In this document: in pieces, positions 60,020 through 64,000 of the stretch
Numbering within the stretch: the stretch's first letter is position 1
Layout: the number at the start of each line of letters is the position of its first letter
DNA from: Corynebacterium aurimucosum
Lineage (GTDB): Bacteria; Actinomycetota; Actinomycetes; Mycobacteriales; Mycobacteriaceae
Reading direction: 5' to 3'
DNA length: 64,000 nt
Assembly (NCBI RefSeq): GCF_030408555.1
Contig: NZ_CP047048.1
Span: 2,418,001 to 2,482,000 of the forward strand
The notes under the pieces: generated by a model
Told to the model about the DNA's origin: nothing
Seen by the model: the letters and a program-made list of their open reading frames with translations, nothing else
Databases searched by the model: none
Position numbers and translations under genes: made by a program

Positions 60020-61969
60020 ATGACTGAGCAGGACAACGCTACGTTGAGTGAAGACACCACTGCCGAGATCGAGGAGAAGACCGGCGAGAACGCCCCGCGC
60101 AAAGCCAAGAACTTCTGGCCCTCCGCCAAGCGCCTCTTTGGTCTCCTCGCGCCGTTCAAGGCGCAGCTTTGGGCAATTGCGGCGATGAATATCATCTGCG
60201 TGTTCCTCGCCGTGGCCGCGCCGAAGGTCATGGGCATGGCCACCGACGTTATTTTTTCCGGCGTCATCTCCCGCCAGCTGCCCGCTGGTGTAACCAAGGA
60301 CCAGGCGATCGCGGCGCTGCGCGCGGGTGGGCAGGAAAAGTTCGCCGACATGGCCTCAGCAATGGACTTGCACCCCGGCTTCGGCATTGATTTTTCCAAG
60401 CTGGGCACGATTATTGGCATCGTGATTGCGATGTACGTGGTGTCCTCTCTCTTCCAGTGGTGGCAGGGCTTTTTGCTCAACTCTCTGGTGATGAAGGTGG
60501 TTTTCGACCTACGCGAGAACATCGAGGCCAAGCTCAACCGCTTGCCGCTCAATTACTTCGACACGCAATCCCGCGGTGACCTTCTCTCGCGCACCACCAA
60601 CGACGCCGATAACATCCAGTCCGCCTTGCAGCAGGCCATTTCGCAGCTGTTTTATAACCTGCTCATGGTCGTGGGCATCACGGTCATGATGTTCACCGTG
60701 TCCTGGCAGCTAGCGCTCGTGGCGCTGCTGGCGCTGCCGCTGACTGCGGTGGTCATCGCGGTGGTTGGCTCGCGCGCGCAGAAGCAGTTCAAGGCGCAGT
60801 GGAAAGCCACCGGTGACCTCAACGGACAGGTCGAGGAAGCCTTCTCCGGCCACGACCTAGCGACTGTCTTCGGGCGCATCGATTCCATGACGGAGGAGTT
60901 TGATAAGCGCAACGAGGAGCTGTTCCGCTCCGCGTCGCTGGCGCAGTTCCTGGCCGGAATGATGATGCCGATCATGCAGTTCATCTCCTACCTGTCGTAC
61001 GTGGTCATCGCGGTGCTGGGCGCGCTCAAGGTGGCCTCCGGCTCGCTGACGTTGGGCGGCGCGCAGGCCTTCATCCAGTATTCCCGCGAGTTCAACCAGC
61101 CGCTGGGCCAGCTCGGCGGCATGATGCAGCAGGTGCAGTCGGGCGTGGCATCGGCGGAGCGCGTCTTCGAGTTCCTCGACGCCGAAGAAGAGCCCGCCGA
61201 GGAGCCCACCTCCCGCTTGGGTGGGCGTGCGAAGGGGCTCGTGGCATTCGAAGACGTCGACTTCGCTTATGACCCCGACAAGCCGCTGATCCAGGACCTC
61301 AGCCTGCGCGTGGAGCCGGGGCAGACCGCGGCGATCGTCGGCCCCACGGGGGCTGGCAAGACCACGCTGGTCAACCTCATCATGCGTTTCTACGACATCG
61401 ATTCGGGCACCATCCGCCTCGATGGCGTCGACACCGCGCAGATGTCCCGCCACGAGCTGCGCTCCCAGGTGGGCATGGTGCTGCAGGACGCCGTGGTTTT
61501 CGAGGGCACCATCATGGACAACATCCGCTACGGCCGCCTCGACGCCACCGACGAGGAGGTCATTGCCGCCGCGAAGGCCACCTACGTGGACCGCTTCGTC
61601 CACTCCCTCCCCGACGGCTATGACACCAAGATTGACCAGGATGGCGGCGCGATTTCCGCCGGCGAACGTCAGCTCATCACCATCGCCCGCGCCTTCCTGG
61701 CGCAGCCGGCGCTGCTCATCCTCGATGAGGCCACCTCATCCGTGGATACCCGCACCGAGGTGCTCGTTCAGCAAGCCATGAATGCGCTGCGCGCGGACCG
61801 CACGTCCTTCATCATCGCGCACCGCCTCTCCACGATTCGCGACGCCGACCTCATCATCGTCATGGAAGAAGGCCGCATCGTCGAACAGGGCACCCACGCC
61901 GAGCTTCTCGACGCCCACGGCGCCTACTGGCGCCTCCACCAGTCCCAGTTCCGCGAGGACGAGAGCTAG
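60020..61969 (+). CDS. Heterodimeric ABC exporter, subunit 2 (ATPase-permease)
   Basis: 649 residues. An extra N-terminal region (1-55) and an insert between helices 1 and 2 (about 85-130) precede the usual exporter core. The nucleotide-binding domain has Walker A IVGPTGAGKTTLVNLIM and a full Walker B LLILDEATSSVD, while its signature is ISAGERQLITIAR rather than LSGGQ. This combines with subunit 1 to give one canonical and one degenerate ATP site. Starts directly after subunit 1 (TAA ATG) and converges on the next gene with a four-base overlap. Confidence 0.9.
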   Translation: MTEQDNATLSEDTTAEIEEKTGENAPRKAKNFWPSAKRLFGLLAPFKAQLWAIAAMNIICVFLAVAAPKVMGMATDVIFSGVISRQLPAGVTKDQAIAALRAGGQEKFADMASAMDLHPGFGIDFSKLGTIIGIVIAMYVVSSLFQWWQGFLLNSLVMKVVFDLRENIEAKLNRLPLNYFDTQSRGDLLSRTTNDADNIQSALQQAISQLFYNLLMVVGITVMMFTVSWQLALVALLALPLTAVVIAVVGSRAQKQFKAQWKATGDLNGQVEEAFSGHDLATVFGRIDSMTEEFDKRNEELFRSASLAQFLAGMMMPIMQFISYLSYVVIAVLGALKVASGSLTLGGAQAFIQYSREFNQPLGQLGGMMQQVQSGVASAERVFEFLDAEEEPAEEPTSRLGGRAKGLVAFEDVDFAYDPDKPLIQDLSLRVEPGQTAAIVGPTGAGKTTLVNLIMRFYDIDSGTIRLDGVDTAQMSRHELRSQVGMVLQDAVVFEGTIMDNIRYGRLDATDEEVIAAAKATYVDRFVHSLPDGYDTKIDQDGGAISAGERQLITIARAFLAQPALLILDEATSSVDTRTEVLVQQAMNALRADRTSFIIAHRLSTIRDADLIIVMEEGRIVEQGTHAELLDAHGAYWRLHQSQFREDES

Positions 61970-62550
61970 TCGACCGTCACGGACATTATCGGGGCCGAGA
62001 ACGTGTCACCCGTGAGGTTCGCCAGCTCAAGGGTGACGTCGCTTAAGGAAAGGTGATCCATGAGGGCGTCGGGAAGCTCGGCGTCTGGGACAGGATTCGG
62101 CTGGGGTATACCGAGCTGATCGAGGACGGCATTGATATCGTCGCTGGTGAGATCCGCCGTGACGGGCACGGTGCGCACGCCTTCGACGGTGGGGGTGACG
62201 GTCAGCGAGGTCGCCACGATACGCACTGAACCCTCCACTTCGGTCAAGGCGTCGTCGGTGGTGAGCAGGCCATCGCCGGCGTTGCCCGGCAGCGTGATAG
62301 CCAAATCGCGCACGACGAGGCGGTCCCCGGTGAGCTCGAGGACGCGCACCTCCCCGTCGCGGGTGGGCATCGTGCACAGCGAGGCTTTCACGTTCCCCGT
62401 CAGCGTCACCTCATCAGCCGTCACGGTGGAAAAGTAGGGCTGCGCCGGGGCGACCTGCGCGCTCACGCCCGTCGCGCTCACTGCGAGGGCCGCCACGGTA
62501 GCGATGACTACTTTCCGTGAGCGCGAAGGGCGGAGCCGGTGCTTAACCAT
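61966..62550 (-). CDS. Secreted protein of the DUF6230/DUF6114 cluster
   Basis: 194 residues. Basic start, hydrophobic stretch (VVIATVAALAVSATGVS) and a probable signal peptidase site at VSAQVAPA. The mature domain is mostly beta strands (EVTLTGNVKASLCTMPT, RVLELTGDRLVVRDLAITL, VRIVATSLTVTP) similar in rhythm to the DUF6230 protein encoded upstream, so the two may share a fold. It overlaps the middle gene by eight bases and is the last of three coupled genes. Confidence 0.65.
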   Translation of the reverse strand: MVKHRLRPSRSRKVVIATVAALAVSATGVSAQVAPAQPYFSTVTADEVTLTGNVKASLCTMPTRDGEVRVLELTGDRLVVRDLAITLPGNAGDGLLTTDDALTEVEGSVRIVATSLTVTPTVEGVRTVPVTADLTSDDINAVLDQLGIPQPNPVPDAELPDALMDHLSLSDVTLELANLTGDTFSAPIMSVTVD

Positions 62551-63007
62551 CGCTAGGCTCCCAGGCCAAGGTCAGCGCGCCACCGATGATCCCGAGCACT
62601 GAGCCGATGAGGAAGCCTCCCAGGTTGGAGGTCGGAATAGCGATGACCGCCACGATGATGCCCAGCACGCCCAGGTACGTCGCCGTGGTGGGACGGAACC
62701 ACGCGCCGAGGCCAAACATGACCAACAGCGCCCCGATGAGCAGCGTGGACACACCCGACACCGTGGAGATCATGACGAGCAGATCCGAAATCTGCACCGT
62801 GAAATAGGCGGGCATAGCGATGACGATTCCCGAAAGTATGAGCAGCAACCCCGGAAAGAACGGCCGCCGGCCACGCCACGCCTTAAACCGCGCCCACACC
62901 CCACCTGTGGCTGCCGCGGGAGCTACAGCCTGGTCGACATCGAGAGAATCCGGCGCTTCTGCTCCATGCAGTGCTGCGTCGGAATCCCTAGCGTGATCAG
63001 CAGACAT
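62543..63007 (-). CDS. DUF6114-type membrane protein
   Basis: 154 residues. A soluble N-terminus of about 45 residues and then four transmembrane segments (GLLLILSGIVIAMPAYF, LLVMISTVSGVSTLLIGALL, YLGVLGIIVAVIAIPTS, FLIGSVLGIIGGALTL). WRGRRPFFPGLLLILSGIVI is the usual entry motif. ATG at 63007 (MSADHARDSD) overlaps the upstream gene by 11 bases; the more distal in-frame ATG is inside that gene. Likely partner or exporter/assembly factor for the two secreted neighbours. Confidence 0.72.
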   Translation of the reverse strand: MSADHARDSDAALHGAEAPDSLDVDQAVAPAAATGGVWARFKAWRGRRPFFPGLLLILSGIVIAMPAYFTVQISDLLVMISTVSGVSTLLIGALLVMFGLGAWFRPTTATYLGVLGIIVAVIAIPTSNLGGFLIGSVLGIIGGALTLAWEPSDG

Positions 63008-63569
63008 TGCCGCGGCCCCGCTCCACAGATACGCCCACGTTCTTCGCTGACAAGGTCTTCGCGCCGAGGGAGGTGGCACGGACGTCGTCGGCAGTCAGCG
63101 AAACCTGCTTGGCATAGAGGCCCCACGTTCCCGGGTCGGCGGACTGGGACAGCTGACTGGCGTCGATGCCCACGTTCGCGTCCTGCATGACCAGCGAGCC
63201 CTCGATATTCGACGCACCAACGAGGAGACCAGTGGCCTCCACACTGTTATCGCCCTTCGCCTTGAGCGCGAGCGTGGACTCCCCCACCGCAGGCAGGTCA
63301 GTGGTGACATAAAGACACAAATCCGAGGCCACGGCGTGTTCCATCTTTAGCCGCGCGGTGGGAACATCCTCCTCGCCCTTCTTGTCGCTATCCACAAACA
63401 AGGAAAAGCCATCGCCTTCCAAGTGACGAATGTTGACGTTGAAGAACGTACCCGAGAGCGCCAAATTCGCCGTCAGACCGCCCTGCGCAACCGCAACTCC
63501 GGCCACTCCGAATGCTGCGAAGCCCGCAACGAGGCCCACTGCGGCCTTCGGAACATTGATTCTGCCCAC
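62997..63569 (-). CDS. DUF6230-type secreted/envelope protein
   Basis: 190 residues. One N-terminal hydrophobic segment (AAVGLVAGFAAFGVAGVAVA) then a beta-rich domain (NLALSGTFFNVNIRHLEGDG, RLKMEHAVASDLCLYVTTD, SLVMQDANVGIDASQL). The start is the GTG at 63569, preceded by AGGAGGCGTT; upstream in-frame codons have no ribosome site. First of three overlapping genes. Function unknown; the pattern (outer domain plus DUF6114 membrane partner) is known from other actinobacteria. Confidence 0.72.
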   Translation of the reverse strand: MGRINVPKAAVGLVAGFAAFGVAGVAVAQGGLTANLALSGTFFNVNIRHLEGDGFSLFVDSDKKGEEDVPTARLKMEHAVASDLCLYVTTDLPAVGESTLALKAKGDNSVEATGLLVGASNIEGSLVMQDANVGIDASQLSQSADPGTWGLYAKQVSLTADDVRATSLGAKTLSAKNVGVSVERGRGNVC

Positions 63570-63681
63570 AACGCCTCCTGAATTCTTAGCCCTCAAGATG
63601 ATAGCTGAATCCTGACTCACTGATTTAGACGGCGAGGATTTAAGGTAGGAGGCACGCACAGCAGCAATCAAAGGAGCGCTC

Positions 63682-64000
63682 ATGTTCGGCTGGATTGCCA
63701 TCGCCGCATCGGTCCCGGTGTGGCTGTACTTTTTCTACCGCCTCACGGTGCTGTTTCGGTTCATCCGCTCCGGCGGGCCCACACAGCTGAACCGTACCGA
63801 CCGCCCCATGGCGCGCCTCGGCCGCGTGCTCATCGAAGTCTTCGGCCATACCCACTTCAAAGGCCGGCCGCTGGTCAACGCCGCGCACTGGCTCGTCATG
63901 GTGGGCTTCCTCTTCGGCGCCATCGTGTGGTTCGAGGCCTATATCCAAACCTTCGCGCCCGATAAAGGCTGGCCGTGGCTCGGCGACTGGCCGGTGTACC
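63682..64000 (+). CDS. Membrane redox protein, partial (iron-sulfur reductase-type N-terminus)
   Basis: The open frame starts with ATG at 63682 after GGAG and runs off the window after 106 codons. It contains two hydrophobic segments (MFGWIAIAASVPVWLYFFY; HWLVMVGFLFGAIVWFEA) and the region RPMARLGRVLIEVFGHTHF with His residues that could bind haem b. This matches the N-terminal nitrate reductase gamma/HdrE-like part of actinobacterial Fe-S-binding reductases (GlpC/HdrD-related). The Fe-S part lies beyond the window. Confidence 0.65.
   Translation, partial: MFGWIAIAASVPVWLYFFYRLTVLFRFIRSGGPTQLNRTDRPMARLGRVLIEVFGHTHFKGRPLVNAAHWLVMVGFLFGAIVWFEAYIQTFAPDKGWPWLGDWPVY

Overview
The window reads as a chromosomal segment of a Corynebacterium. 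The order and content support this: purT/purA, fba, pyrE, clpB, a dnaK-grpE-dnaJ-hspR block with HspR operators (HAIR), a DtxR-type iron box, cysH-cysD-cysN, and LppP/LprE-type lipoproteins, with moderately high GC and several leaderless promoters. No rRNA, tRNA, CRISPR array, prophage or replication origin was recognised. Species is not assigned.

Layout. 83-3683 (minus): a large VaFE-repeat surface adhesin with five identical 408-bp repeats; its signal-peptide exon and body lie in different frames joined at a six-G tract. 4251-9414: purT, purA, a lipoprotein and a conserved protein of unknown function. 9637-12445: an Abi/HEPN-like defence gene split by an IS30-family insertion. 12488-18192: an AraC regulator and a tartrate/fumarate dehydratase operon (ttdA, ttdB, anion permease) followed by a FUSC exporter. 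18482-24450: fba, GH76 glycosidase, RNA methyltransferase, pyrE, a membrane protein and a rhodanese-like protein lacking the catalytic Cys. 24546-30347: clpB, a double-TetR regulator and a GltS-type symporter. 30516-35629: globin-reductase fusion, carbon-nitrogen hydrolase, a WXG100-like/alpha-beta hydrolase pair, aldehyde dehydrogenase.

35959-40271 holds hspR, dnaJ, grpE and dnaK. clpB and dnaK carry the same control design: a SigH-like promoter (GGAA-19-GTT) lying across a HAIR operator, with additional HAIR copies beside it. 40501-44508 is a siderophore-type ABC importer split around a DtxR box. 44709-48357 is putA preceded by a 23-codon leader ORF with an Arg-Pro-Pro motif, which I consider the best candidate for an undescribed regulatory device here.

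48384-54515 contains an AI-2E family transporter, a nucleosidase, two tandem LppP/LprE lipoproteins and several uncharacterised envelope proteins. 54559-58111 is a cys cluster with signs of remodelling: cysI is absent next to cysH, CysH lacks most iron-sulfur cysteines, and the divergent ferredoxin reductase gene is reduced to an in-frame 138-codon remnant. 58301-61969 encodes an asymmetric heterodimeric ABC exporter; 61966-63569 is a three-gene DUF6230/DUF6114 envelope cluster; the window ends inside a membrane redox gene. All family calls come from reading the sequence; no database search was run.
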